A DNA stretch of 64,000 bases, taken from contig VICG01000014.1 in the NCBI GenBank assembly GCA_008692225.1, positions 744,001-808,000 on the forward strand, written 5' to 3'. Shown here piece after piece: positions 23,158 through 34,800 of this stretch (its first letter is position 1; each line of letters opens with the position of its first letter). The notes beneath the pieces are model-generated. The model saw nothing but the letters and a program-made list of their open reading frames with translations, was not told the origin of the DNA and did not search any database. This stretch comes from Monilinia fructicola. Taxonomy: Eukaryota; Ascomycota; Leotiomycetes; Helotiales; Sclerotiniaceae. The position numbers were made by a program, and so were the translations under genes.

Positions 23158-23553
23158 ATGAGTCCTATTCAGAGATCTTTAGGATTTTTTCCGAGCTTTC
23201 AGATAAACTCCTACCGCCACCTCACCACCTCAACGTCGTCCTGGGCATTTCGCGGTGCCGGGCAATTTGAGAAAGCAGTGGAAATGGCGGAAAAGAAACT
23301 TGAGCAACTCTGGGCACCAATTCCTCACACCGCTCCCTCATTTTCATTCCCTATAACTAAGCCAACTGATCAATCCTTTGCACAAGTACTCGCGATCGCT
23401 CATCGTTACCCCTCTCGTCTTGCTCAATCAGAAATGCCAGCTCCCATCAGCACCGGGGCATCTACTCCTCGAGCTGGCTCAGATCCCCAAATTCTAACTC
23501 CCCTCCCAAGAACATGTCGACAAGTTTTGTCAATGTGCTTCGACAGCAACTAG
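23158..23553 (+). CDS. Hypothetical protein with a mitochondrial-type N-terminus (weak)
   Basis: From the ATG at 23158 the frame reads MSPIQRSLGFFPSFQINSYR, a basic, hydroxylated, acid-free start with HLTTSTSSWAF after it, resembling a mitochondrial presequence. It continues 131 codons to a stop at 23553. The rest (GQFEKAVEMAEKKLEQLW, then Ser/Pro-rich) has no domain I recognise. No intron was identified. It may be the first exon of a longer gene or a chance frame. Confidence 0.3.
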   Translation: MSPIQRSLGFFPSFQINSYRHLTTSTSSWAFRGAGQFEKAVEMAEKKLEQLWAPIPHTAPSFSFPITKPTDQSFAQVLAIAHRYPSRLAQSEMPAPISTGASTPRAGSDPQILTPLPRTCRQVLSMCFDSN

Positions 23554-24176
23554 AGTTACCGTCGGACTAGAGAAAATAAGGGCACTCTAAAATGTTCAAC
23601 GGCGATTATCTTCGATCACAGTTTATCACGACAAGCTCGAGGCACTATCAACTCAGATCTACATAGAGTATACATGATAGACGAACTTGAGGTCAGGCCG
23701 CCGAGGTCAAAAGAAGGTTTGCAACCAATTTTGACGTCGTCCATAGGATATGTGGAGATCATGACTAAAATTGGTTAAAGTAGCACTTCCCTGTTACAAT
23801 CAATTGGCTGTTCTGCGGCAGTCGGGGCATTTTCGTCCGAACTATATTGCGGTTAAAGGAAGTTCAACGTCCAGCATCATACAAATACGAGAACATTCAC
23901 AATATGATAAAAAATCGGGCAGCAACGATTCATGATTCATCACTGCTTCTTTGGGTCCATCCCACTCTTGTGATAACCATCTTTATCGGGGTAAAGTGAC
24001 AGTGATAAGTACTTACCTGCCCCTGGCATGTCGTGATATAGCGGGGTCATTCCGAGGGTGAATATTTTCTGAATTGCAAATTGTTTTCTTTACATCTTGA
24101 AGTATCTTAAAGGCTCCTTCACTCTTTCTCTCGCAATTTTTGTTTTTCCGGTAAAATAACACGATCTTCCCTCAAA

Positions 24177-25391
24177 ATGGTGCCTGTTCCAGAAGACCTC
24201 CCAGAAATGGAATACAGATATCTAGGCCGATCCGGTCTGCAGGTATCTGCCATCTCTCTTGGTGGTTGGCTGACTTATGGTGGTCATGTTGGAAACGGTA
24301 TGATCTTCTGTCTCCTTTTGATCAATTGCAGGATTGACAAACATAGAAAACACGTTTGCATGCATGAAAGCTGCGTATGATTCTGGAATCAACTTTTTCG
24401 ACTGTGCCGAGGGCTACGCAGGTGGAGAATCCGAACGGATCATGGGTGAGGCCATTAAGAAATTTGGCTGGAAAAGAAACGATTTGGTTATTTCTACCAA
24501 AGTACGATCTACCCCACACCTCTACATTCTCACCACATAAGCTCACAAGATGAAATAGATCTACTGGGGTCAGGCCAATGGCGAGAGAACAATCAATAAC
24601 ATTGGTCTCTCCCGCAAGCGTATCATCGAAGGCACCCACCTCGCTCTCGAACGGCTCCAACTCGACTATGTAGACCTTATCTACGCCCATCGACCGGATC
24701 GCGCTTGTCCCATGGAAGAAACCGTGCGTGCATTCAACCACCTCATCAACACCGGTAAAGCATTTTACTGGGGAACCTCGGAAGTAAGCCCCACCAACCC
24801 CAACCCCATTCCAACCCCAAAACTAACCCCCCACCCCTCAATTAGTGGACCGCCGCCGAAATCGCCTCCGCCCACGCAACCGCGCAGCGCCTCAATCTAA
24901 TTGCGCCCATAATGGAACAACCACAATACAACCTCCTCGCCCGCCAAAAAGTCGAAGGCGAATTTCTCCCCTTGTACAACGAATTTGGCCTCGGCCTAAC
25001 CACCTTCTCCCCCCTCAAATTTGGATTCCTCACCGGAAAATACAATGCTGGAATTCCCTCCGACTCGCGACTCGGAACCTCTCAAGACGCATTTGCCGCT
25101 CGCACGAAAGCCAGGACCGGAGACGATTCCTGGAAGGAAGACGTTGCGGCCGTGGAAAAGCTCAAACCGGTCGCCGAGAAATTGGGCATCAGTATGGCCA
25201 ATTTGGCGATGAGTTGGGTCTTGAAAAATGAGAGGGTTAGCAGTGCGATTACGGGCGCCAGTAAGCCCGAGCAGGTGTTTGAGAGTGTGAGAGCGTTGAA
25301 GATTAGGGAAAAACTAACGCCTGAGATCCTGAAGGAAATTGACGATATTTTGGGAAATAAACCGCCCGCGTTGGCAAAGAGGTACGTTTAG
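24177..25391 (+). CDS. Aldo-keto reductase of the voltage-gated K+ channel beta-subunit type (AKR6)
   Basis: NADPH-dependent oxidoreductase with a TIM barrel. Exons are 24177-24297, 24332-24501, 24559-24783 and 24846-25391. The N-terminus [20 protein letters not shown] is typical of the family. The catalytic tetrad is visible: Asp and Tyr in [15 protein letters not shown], Lys in DLVISTKIYWG, and His in DLIYAHRPD. The NADP-binding tail reads [24 protein letters not shown] ([20 protein letters not shown]). Length is about 353 residues. All introns are short and canonical, and no indel was found. In fungi these proteins are usually soluble enzymes rather than channel partners. Confidence 0.93.
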
Positions 25392-25814
25392 GCTTTGAGA
25401 AGGAAGTGGAAGGGGAAGTGGGTGAATATAGAGTTTAGATAGCAATGTCGTATACTACACGTTCTCGTTACTTTACCGAAGCCGCCAAGACAACAGATCA
25501 ACAGAACATCAAAGGCCAAAAAAAAAAGAAATCCAAAGATTTCATGGTATTATCTGTTTCATGTGTCCCTGGGCATCTGTGCCCAAAACTGCTTAGCGAA
25601 CAATATGATCCTCTCCTTTTAGACTCCACATCCCGACGTATCTCTTCTCCCAGTCATCTGCTCTCCCGCATGAATATCCTCAAGATACTGCAATACAGAT
25701 TCCATAATCATACACTATCAAAACGTCTCAAGCAAATCTCATTTCACATAATCTCCCTCCTCGAAGACCGAGATGACTCAAAAATCACCCATCAACATCT
25801 GACCACTCAACCAT
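25392..25814. other. Convergent spacer AKR/RFC1
   Basis: Holds the two 3' untranslated regions. A long open frame crossing this interval on the plus strand is mostly antisense to the Lys/Glu-rich RFC1 tail and is not supported. Confidence 0.5.
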
Positions 25815-28800
25815 TTATTTCTTCCCCTTCTTTGCACTGGCACTCGCCTTTGTCTTTTTCTTCGGTTTCTCTTCTTCCTCTTCCTCATCATCAATCATGC
25901 TATCATCGTCATTCGCACTCTTCGCCTTCTTCGCCGGCTTTTTAGCCGGCTTCTTGGCCGGCTTCTTTTTAGGCAGCTTGATATATTTATCTTTTGTCAA
26001 ATCGGCCTCTTCGTCAACATCAACTGGTTCCGCAGCTGCTTCACCATCATCTTCTTCCTCGAATGCTTCTTCCAAATCTGGTTTTGCTGCAGCAACTTTG
26101 GTGGGCTGGAAGACGTTGCTTGCTTTCATGAAGGGAACGGGGTGGGAGCGTGCGTTGTAGCTGTGACGTGTTAGTATGATTGCATAGTAGAAGAGATTTT
26201 AGGTGACTTACGATCTTGTGAAATTGGCTTTTGTTTGTGTTTCCAATTTGACACTTTCCATATCTTGTTCTCCAACACCCAATTCCATGATAAAGTCCCA
26301 GTCCTCCCTCGTCAAGAAATAACTATCCATGAGATCGATAACATCTTCCACGGAATCCCTACCCTCAACCTCAAGTCGACGGATGAGTTTATCCCAAAGA
26401 ACGGGTAGATATTGTTGACGAATCTCATGACGATCTCCAGAAGATCGCAGTCGCATATGCGATTGGATTTCTTTGACATAACGAGATAGTTTTCCGTATT
26501 TGCTATTGTTACCAAGCCAAGATGTAAAGTTAGTTCTCCCGGTTATCGAACCGGATACAAAGCTCGATGGTCGAACCGTGCTGAAGACTGCGTGCGTGGG
26601 CATGAGAGACCATTGTTGTTGGGATCCGTGAATCATTCGATCAACTAAATCACCATCGCTGATACTCTCTGCAGCTTGATCTACGAGCTGCAATACCTTG
26701 AGTTTGTGCTCTCTGGTTGTATCTGCGCTATTAGCTAATTGTGGTCTTGTATTTAGGTAATTCTCCTGGATCATCAAGGGCGTGAACTCGTGATCATTGA
26801 AATAAAGCTCAATTTTATCATTTAAAGTAGATTTGCTTGTGGGTGCGAACATATGTCCGCCAAGGAGTTGAGAAGTTATGTCCCATGGCTTGAGGACAAC
26901 ATGCTTCTCCCATGCCTTTGACATTTCCTTTCCTTGATCGAAATCCATGGCGGTTTGATCAAGCTTTACAGTGGATATCATGTTAATGATTTGTCGGATG
27001 TCCTTGTTGCTGCCTTCAATCAGTGCATCGATGACTTGGACAGGAAGTTTCATGCCTTCTCTATGACAAATAGTAGCGATGCGTGAGCGTACCATATCGA
27101 CAGTAGGTCGCTTAAATGGCATATCGAACGTTACAAAATCGAATGGCTTCATTTTCGGAAGCCTGCGGTCATTACAGATCAATATCATGGGAATATCGGT
27201 CGTCTTGCAAATTTTGGCGAGAGCTCCTACACCACCTCGATCTCCAGATGACATACCATCAACTTCATCCATGATTAGGACTAGCTTCTTCTTGGTCTTA
27301 TCGACAGCCTTTCCATCACTTGCAAAGAATCCCAGAACAGAGGTATTATTGAGTACTTCAGTCAACCCAGTTTCCACCAATTTTTTGCTTCTGACATCAC
27401 TGGCATTTCTCTCCAGAATATCATAGCCAGCAAGTTTGGCAGCTAGATGTGCCGCAGTAGTTTTTCCAATACCGGGCGGACCATGAATGATGATAGCTCT
27501 GTAACCTCCAAGTCCGTCCGCACCCCTCTTCTGAAAATTGTATTTGTGAGCATTTGCCCAACCCTTAAGCCAAGACTGAATCTTCTCAACTTGACCCTTA
27601 TTGCCACAAATTTGATTCATTTGGGTTGGAGCATACTTGGTAGTCCACAGTTGCGACGAAGTTGGCACCACCGCTTTGCGGGGAGCTGCTGGTATAGCAG
27701 ATTTTCCTTTCACCGTTACAAGTTTTTGAGCTTCCTTCTCCGCTTTTTCTACTTCTGCAGCCTTTCTCTTCTCCTCTCTGTCCATCTCCTCGGCGGCTTC
27801 TCGGATCTTCCTCTCTTCAGCTGCCTTCTTTTCATTATTCTTCTCCGCAGCCTTTGAGTCGCCGCCATTAGCAGGCATGGTTCTGATGAGGGCGAAGAGC
27901 CCTTCCTCATCGATGGTCTTAATATTCATTTCCCTTATCTTCCTTACTTTACTCGGACCAGCATCGTTTCCAAGTACAACATAGCTTGTTTTACCACTTG
28001 GTGCTCCTGTGATTTTCCCTCCATACCGTTTGACGAGCTCTATCCCCTCATCTCTTGAGATTGTGTTGAGCACTCCTGTGAACACGAATGTCATCCCCGT
28101 CAAACAGTTCTCCTCACCTTCAGGGATTTCTGCACAACCAGCAGCCGGTGGAGCAGCAGAATTACCACCCCCTGCGGCAGCGCGCCAGTCATATTTAAAG
28201 TTAGGATCTTTAGGTGGAGGGGTTGGTGCTCGAACAGTTGGGATGTTGTCCAGGATTGCCTGTATACTCGAGCTTTCTGGGGCAGCAACTTTTTTTGGTG
28301 GAGCACGCGGCTTCTTCGCTGGTGGTGGCTTTGAGCTCTTGCTCTTTGAGGATTGTTTAGCAGTAATAACCTCCTCGTCATCGTCGGATCCCAAATCAAT
28401 AGATTTACGTTTCTTCCCATTACTGGCAGCCTTCTTCCCCGGCTTTTCAACTATCGTCAAATCGTCATCCTCATCATCGTCTGGCACGACAAAAACGTCG
28501 TCGTCGGCAACATCCTTCATTTCGATATCCTCATCCTTTCTAGCCGGTACAGGTTTCGACTTTGACACAACTCTCTTCGGTTTAGGTAACACTTCTTCAT
28601 CGCTATCATCTTCGACATAGCCATCATCTTTGCGCTTAGCTGACTTCGCATCCGCTGCAAATATATCGTCCTCCTCGTCGGAATCCTCATATTTGAAAGT
28701 TTTATGTGTTGTAGATGTCTTCTTTCGAGTGGATGACCGGCCGTTCGTCTGAGGTGGTGGTTCTGCTTTGATAGGGACTGATTTTACTGATTTTACTGAT

Positions 28801-29229
28801 TTCGCCTTGGATTTATTGCTCGAAGCAAAGAAATCATCCGCAGTCGTTTCCTTTCCTTCAGGCTCTTCCTTTTTTCTGAGATGTATGGGTTAACTATGCA
28901 TAAAAAGAGGAGATTTGGATAGATCATACACTGATTTCATAGGCGCTGCCTTCTTTGGTTCGGGCTTTTTTGGCCTGGAAGACTTTAGTATGTACTGTAC
29001 AGGATCACTTGGGAAGCATACACTGGCTCTTCATCATCGTCACTATCTTCTATGATCCTACGACTTCCTAGGTTCTATTATTAATAATACGCAACTGGGC
29101 GGCCTGGAAAACTTACTGTTCTTCTTTTTCTTGGAATCTTCCTCCTTCTTGTTCTCCTTTGCTCTAATAGGTGTAGAGGTAGAGTTTCCGGACTTGCTTC
29201 CAAAAAAAGCTTCTGATATCCGCGGGCAT
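25815..29229 (-). CDS. Replication factor C large subunit RFC1
   Basis: Loads PCNA at primer-template junctions. Five exons: 29229-29117, 29067-29022, 28974-28930, 28875-26212 and 26160-25815. The start is MPADIRSFF, followed by GSKSGNSTS, with a PIP-box-like opening. An acidic/basic disordered N-terminus precedes a BRCT domain (LTGMTFVFTGVLNTISRDEG, GGKITGAPSGKTSYVVLGND). The AAA+ domain has Walker A HGPPGIGKTTA and Walker B LVLIMDEVDGMSSGDRGG, sensor NDRRLPKMKPF, then the collar and RFC1 C-terminal domain. It ends in a Lys-rich tail with KKPAKKPAKKPAKKAK repeats. One extra T in the T-run at about 29202-29208 shifts codon 9. Several donors read (CCA/TCA)GT|GTAT. Joined length is about 1070 residues, as expected. 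Divergent to the uL16m gene, 314 bases apart. Confidence 0.95.
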
Positions 29230-29543
29230 AATGGGCAAATTCAGTAGTGATTTCTCGTGAAAGCTCCACGAGTTTTTTGAAAAAAAGAAATCGTTGATAC
29301 AAGCAATTGCCCGAAGTAAATATGCAGTGTTGTGAATTGGCTTGGTTCTTTTTGATAAGGCTACCCCTACTCGCGGACGTGAGCTACGCGACTCAACGCG
29401 GAAGTAACGCGATGCCACTCTAAATTGAATTTCCCGAAAATATACTGATGCCTAATATATTAGGGTTAAATATTGAACCATTGAATTTGAGGGTCCAAGA
29501 TTTCTGGAGGTTCGGCCGACAATAACGTCCACAGCAATCCACC

Positions 29544-30420
29544 ATGAAGCCTCAAAGCTTGCAGAGCTTCACTGCTCAATTTGGAAGGCTTTCATTGGCC
29601 TCGAACATCGTTCGACCTCTAGATCCCATCCTCGCTCAAAACCTCAGCCTTCTCCACACCTTTGAATCACGCCTCTCCTCATTCCTGTCGCCCATTTTCT
29701 AGCACAGCCGTCAATTCAGGCAATTGGCTTCTACCTACCCTACCAGAAAAAAAGAGGTCACGCAAGGGTAGACCTCGTGTGCCAACAGGAGGATCAGCTC
29801 GAGGCACAACTTTAGTATGGGGTGAATACGGTTTACGGATGTGCGATCATCATCGTCGTGTTAGTGCGCAACAATTGAAGGTTGGAGAGGATGCCATTAA
29901 GGTCAGACTAAAGGGTATGAGATATCGATTGTACAAGAGAGTCGCTGCCCAGATTGGTGTATATAGCAGTGGTAATGAGGTAAGCATAGGAACTAGGAGT
30001 CTATCTGTGGTTTTAGAGATGAAGGTTTAATTGTTGCATAGGTTCGTCAAGGTAAAGGAAAGGGTTCCTTTGATCATTGGGCTTCGAGAATTGCTGTAAG
30101 CAAAATTATATTCGAGTTGAAGGGAGATGTGCACGAACAAGTGGCAAGAGATGCGTTCCGATTAGCAGGCAATAAAATGCCAGGTTAGTAAAACATGAAC
30201 CTCACATCTTTCTACCAGACTAAATTTGATGAATATAGGACAATATGAGTTTGTCAAGAAGGGAGACCCTCCCGTTGTTGGAATCACGAAATTGGACGGA
30301 GTTACAATGGAGGAGTTAAAGAGACCAAGAAGAAAAATACCATTGGACTCGATACCTACCGGTTCTACTGCAGAAACTACGCCATCTTCCGTGTCTACAT
30401 CAACCTCGCCGGATGCTTAG
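29544..30420 (+). CDS. Mitochondrial ribosomal protein uL16m (MRPL16)
   Basis: Large-subunit mitoribosomal protein of the L16/L10e family. Exons are 29544-29979, 30042-30183 and 30239-30420. The N-terminus [20 protein letters not shown] is a probable mitochondrial presequence. The L16 core reads [60 protein letters not shown] and [20 protein letters not shown]. One extra base near 29662-29665 (TTTGAATCACG) separates the presequence frame from the mature frame. The C-terminal extension is Ser/Thr-rich. Fungal uL16m is usually of similar length (~240-250). Confidence 0.9.
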
Positions 30421-30854
30421 GAAGAAATGTAGATTGTATGATAGAATATATTAGCATTGTCAGCCCATACAAAAGGAATGGCAATGTACAAAATCACACT
30501 CCAGCTCGCGAAAAATGTGGGGGACATGCCAAGGGCATGATCTCATGTTGCGGTCACAATATGCTGTCTGTCCCCCAACATTCGGGATAATTGGCATTTT
30601 TGTCTCTATCTCAGATGAGTGAAAGCCAAGATCCCTTAACAAAGAACATCAGTGTACATTGGCCACCCTAGGGTTTTCCAAGGAAGTGGGCTATTTATTT
30701 GTCGATGTCATTGCGATGCCAATGAACCCTAATTCTTGATTACCCCCCTTACCCTCTCCACAAAGCCGAGCAGATGCTTCCCAACCCGCTGTCTCGAACG
30801 CCACAAACACCCATTCAACGCCAGTGTATTGTCCGTCACATCATTCCACCCTCT
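30421..30854. other. Convergent spacer uL16m/TFB5
   Basis: Untranslated 3' regions of two convergent genes. Nothing else recognised. Confidence 0.5.
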
Positions 30855-31329
30855 CTACTCAGATCCCGAATCTTCAACTACCTGCGTCTCCTTGAGTGCC
30901 TACAAGAAACCAAGTCAGCCATACTAAATTGACCATAAATGTAGAAGAATGCATACATCATCCAGGCGAGCCTTCAACATTCCTAACATATTTTCTTTGA
31001 TCACCAAAGTTTCATCATCTAGATCCTCGACGATATAGGCATGCGATGCATCTGAATCTATCTTGACGATGATGGATTTGATAGATGGATCGCACTCAAC
31101 GAGGACACCTTTTCTTTCTGTTAAATCAATGCAAGATGTATGAAGCATATGACTTTTACGCCAGCCGAAATCGTCATTTTTCAATGATTTGTCGGTGTAT
31201 TGACTTTCTGAGACGTTCTAGGACATCGACAAGCACACTGATGCTCTCAAATGGTTCAGGTGGTGGAACTAAGAAGAACTATCGTGAGGATAGCAGAGAG
31301 ATACACATACCTCTGATAGCTCGTGGCAT
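30855..31329 (-). CDS. TFIIH subunit TFB5 (GTF2H5/p8)
   Basis: Smallest core TFIIH subunit, needed for nucleotide excision repair and TFIIH stability. Three exons (31329-31311, 31108-30957, 30899-30855) give a 71-residue protein. It starts MPRAIRGVLVECDPSIKSII, continues IVEDLDDETLVIKENML, and ends LKETQVVEDSGSE. The family signature GVL(V/I)ECDPSIK and the DLDD-T motif are clear. The first coding exon is only 19 bases, so the gene is easily missed or given a false N-terminus from the 202-base intron. Alternative acceptors in the AAAG run before exon 2 could add a Lys; the chosen one keeps a canonical GTATGT donor. Confidence 0.92.
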
Positions 31330-31568
31330 GGTGAATGTATTGAACTTCAATAATGTATTACAAAAGTGTAGTCAGTCTTCTTATGGTCTTGAAATATTAT
31401 AACGAATCAGAATGCTTTCAAATCATGTGATTAGAACGAGAGCCGTAAAACTATCTAACTTAAACAGGCATAAGGTTAAAGAGGTGATTATAAAAGCGGG
31501 TCACGGCTAAAACCGTAATCCCTGTTCTGCAATAAATAATCGTGCTCGACAAGAACAACTTCCTTATA

Positions 31569-31840
31569 CCTACTTGATATTGTTTTGGGTCTACTTGTAT
31601 GCCGGGGTAAAAAATTTACAAAATAGTATATCTTTTAATTTCATTTTTATATATTATAAAACTTTCATTTTTAAGAATTTTAAATATACTAAACGTTTAT
31701 TTTTTAACTTAATAATACTATGAAGAATTATTTATAATTTTTAATAGATTCGTTGATTTATTTATAATTTTTTATAATAAATTCCGTTTTCAGTTAATAT
31801 TTATCCCGGCATAGACCCAAAACAACACCAAGTAGACCTC
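31569..31840. mobile_element. MITE-like inverted-repeat element with AT-only core
   Basis: The left arm (31569-31607: CTACTTGATATTGTTTTGGG then TCTA...TGCCGGGG) is mirrored by the right arm (31803-31840: reverse complement AGGTCTACTTGGTGTTGTTT then TGGGTCTATGCCGGGAT). Arms are about 38-40 bases with few mismatches and one 6-base insertion in the left arm. The ~195-base core is almost pure A/T and has no ORF. This looks like a nonautonomous DNA element or solo relic hit by RIP. No target duplication was recognised. Confidence 0.65.
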
Positions 31841-34800
31841 AAGCTTCGTTATCGATATCTACCTAGGTAAGCTTTGGATATCCTCATAACCTTCTTTACC
31901 AGTCGCATTGTAATATCATCAAATTTCTACCCTTTACCCATCCATATTCATTCTAGCCTGACGAATTGCTGGATCTTCATTCTGCGAGTCTATTCTGTCA
32001 GGCGAAGCTTGGGGCTAGGTGTTTTTAGAATCCGCCAGTAGAGCCCAAAGACCGAATTGCAAAGTGAGCTGGAAGATGCGTTAGTTCTTATTTAAGAAAT
32101 AGCTTATACCTAGCTCTTCCCGCAATTGTCGGCATTGTTAAGTGCATCATCTCCCCCAACGTCGTTCGTTCTGTAAGGAGGGTTGTGTGTAGACTATGAT
32201 GTATAAGTTCATCGTCTACATGATATGTGTGTGCCACTGCGTCGTGTAGAAGAGTATGAGATACCAATGAACTTAGCTTTTCTACATCCGTATCATGATA
32301 CTGTTATTCGCGACACGATCTCTGGGCCTGCTTGCCTCTGCATCCTCTGCTGCTCGTTGTAAGACTGGCATTTTGATAGGTTACGCCCATCACTCTCTCT
32401 TTATGACAAACTAGCTGTTCACATCTCAATATCATAACACTGCCCACGGATGAGATGAGCATATACTTTCGAAGAGACTACAATTAGTCGAATTGAAACG
32501 ATCATACTTCTTTGCGTCTTGGTTTCTTGATTTACCCGAAGAGCAGGAGTTCATCTCGCTTCTGTTTGAGATATCCGTTCAGCCTTTCAACAATCGAATG
32601 GTTACCCCAGCCAATATCACAATTGATTCTTATGCTCTAAGTCATGCTGTCTGAACTTGGTGTCTACAAAACGATGCCCCTCAAGATATTCTGATGTCAC
32701 CGAGACTTTAGCATTTATATTGCAAGGCTGCAGGTGCTCTGGGGAACTCGCTCGTTACTCTGGCGATAAAATCTGAACAGTGTGTTGAAAAGACCTGCGA
32801 AGTCGAGATCTGTGTCTGAACCGGGCATTGGCTTTGCTTGCCACCAAAAAACCCCACTGATATAATCGTCCCAATGCAATTTTCCTTTGCAACTCCTATT
32901 CACCCAGAGGTGGTAGCTTGAGCTTGGATAATTGTGACCAGTAGTGACAGCGCAAGGAACAAAGAAATCAAACAGCGCATTGTTGCGGCTAAAAGGACAA
33001 AGCGAATTCAACATAACTGATCTTCTGGAAATAATGAGACACATCAGGGAGAACACCACAGGGATCTATATAGTATGAAGTGAGCAAACATTTCTTTCGG
33101 CTGAATCTTCCAAAGCCCCCCACTTTCAATTCGGCGAGCTTATGTATCTCTTCGAGTCTACAGTCTCACTTCTGGCAACTGCACGAGCAAAGATAGAATC
33201 ATGAGACGAAAGCCAAGGAATACCATTCGTTCCCCCTTTTGTCGCCGCGCCTTTCGCGAAGAAAATTGGATTTTGATTAGTGACATGACCGGCCTTAGAG
33301 TGATCCTTCATAGGCTTCCACTGCCATGAAAAAATTATGTGAGAGAGTGTTGAGTCAACCATAGCTTGCATATTATATGATTCTTGGTCTTTGCATTATG
33401 TTATGAGGCTATTCTATAATAAATTTGTCAACACAGAAGTATTCTTGGCAGGTTTAGTAAGATTCCATGTATGTCTGGGTTGTTAATCTCAAATCCCACA
33501 TGCCCAGCACCGCAGGCCCTGTTGAAGACGGTTGAAAGTAAGCTCCTTGGGTCTTGTCGATGTTGATGTCAGCTTCCATCCGCTTACGGATTTAGCTGAC
33601 TCGACTTCAGTTCAGCTTATTGGAATTGTTTAAATACAACCCAAGATAGGGCTGTTATGTTTGAATGAGGTCCACCATGCCAATTATACCCCTCAGAATA
33701 CGACAGATCCGTTTTGCAGGTGCCAATATAATTAGAAGTTGCTTTGCCCGTGACCCCTCATCTATATGTAACTTCAAGAGTAGATGCTCTGCCGTTTCTG
33801 ACTACTTTCCTGCCAGTATTGTAACTACCTGCACAGCGTCATCGTGAATAGTGAGTGATCCATCGCAATTCAGTCCTTTGACTTTAATTTACGCTACTCT
33901 GTCCTGTGATTGCTTTTTCTCTCTTGCCCAGAGTATCTTGGTGCGCGCATACAACCATGCAAATCACCTAGCGGCGGCGGAGAGGCCCTTTCAACCCTGG
34001 CCACTGTCTTCGCAAAGTGGCTCCCGACGTGTATAAGCTACCCTTGTTCACGTAAGAATGTTCCTATTCTCTCGACTTCGATTGCCCAGAGCTAAGACGA
34101 AACCTAGGCGATGCACAAGCTCCACCTCCACTTCCTTGCCGGCTGTTTGTTACTGCCACACGAAATGCGCGGACACCAACGATTACCCGTGCAGAAATCA
34201 CAATTAATTCTTACGCTGGGCTTCGTCGGAGCATTACAACAGCATTGACATTCACTCCAACATCGAGTGCGCACCGGGAGTCGAAGAAACTGCTGCACTT
34301 ATCATATTTGCAAAATGTATCGCTTGGTATCTGGTGAGGCAGCAGCTGCGGCAGCCGCAGAGCCACCAATACTAGATGATGCAGATGATTCGAGGTGTCC
34401 AGCAGAACACTCGAGATATCCAGATTGTGAGAGAGATGGAGGCATCTGTGCCACCACATGTAATGCAGGCTGCGACGCGAAACCACCTATCCCACTGTTG
34501 ATAGACGCCCACGTGCTCTGATGCTACATGATGCTAATCAGAAGTGTACCATGGAGAGGAAAGGGTGTGAATCCCAGCCTAATCCAGACTGCCCACGGCA
34601 GATGGTTCATGCTTTCGTGTGACGGTCGTGGGGGGAGGTACTGCTCCAATCACCGATGGAAACAATGTATGCAATGGGTAAGGAACCCATCCACGCCTCC
34701 CTATTTGAATTGTCTGTGATCAATACGGAACGAAAGTTGTCCGATCAAGGAGACAGATGGAAAGACTGTTGGTGTATCGACGTGCCAAATAATGATAGGC

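Larger units (their letters stand above)
21174..24176. other. Long intergenic stretch, leader of the zinc-knuckle gene and a purine-rich tract
   Basis: 21174-22250 is probably the promoter/leader of the minus-strand zinc-knuckle gene; its open frames are low-complexity (Leu/Ser-rich or Glu-rich). A direct GTCGATGTCGATGTCGATGTC stretch lies at about 22360-22381. 23158-23553 is listed separately. 23560-24176 is AT-rich and probably the AKR promoter. Confidence 0.45.

Noticed and set aside
25445..25945. 166-codon plus frame downstream of the AKR
   Set aside because: Runs into antisense of the Lys/Glu-rich RFC1 tail and has no domain.
28009..28620. 203-codon Ser-rich plus frame
   Set aside because: Antisense of the RFC1 acidic/BRCT region.
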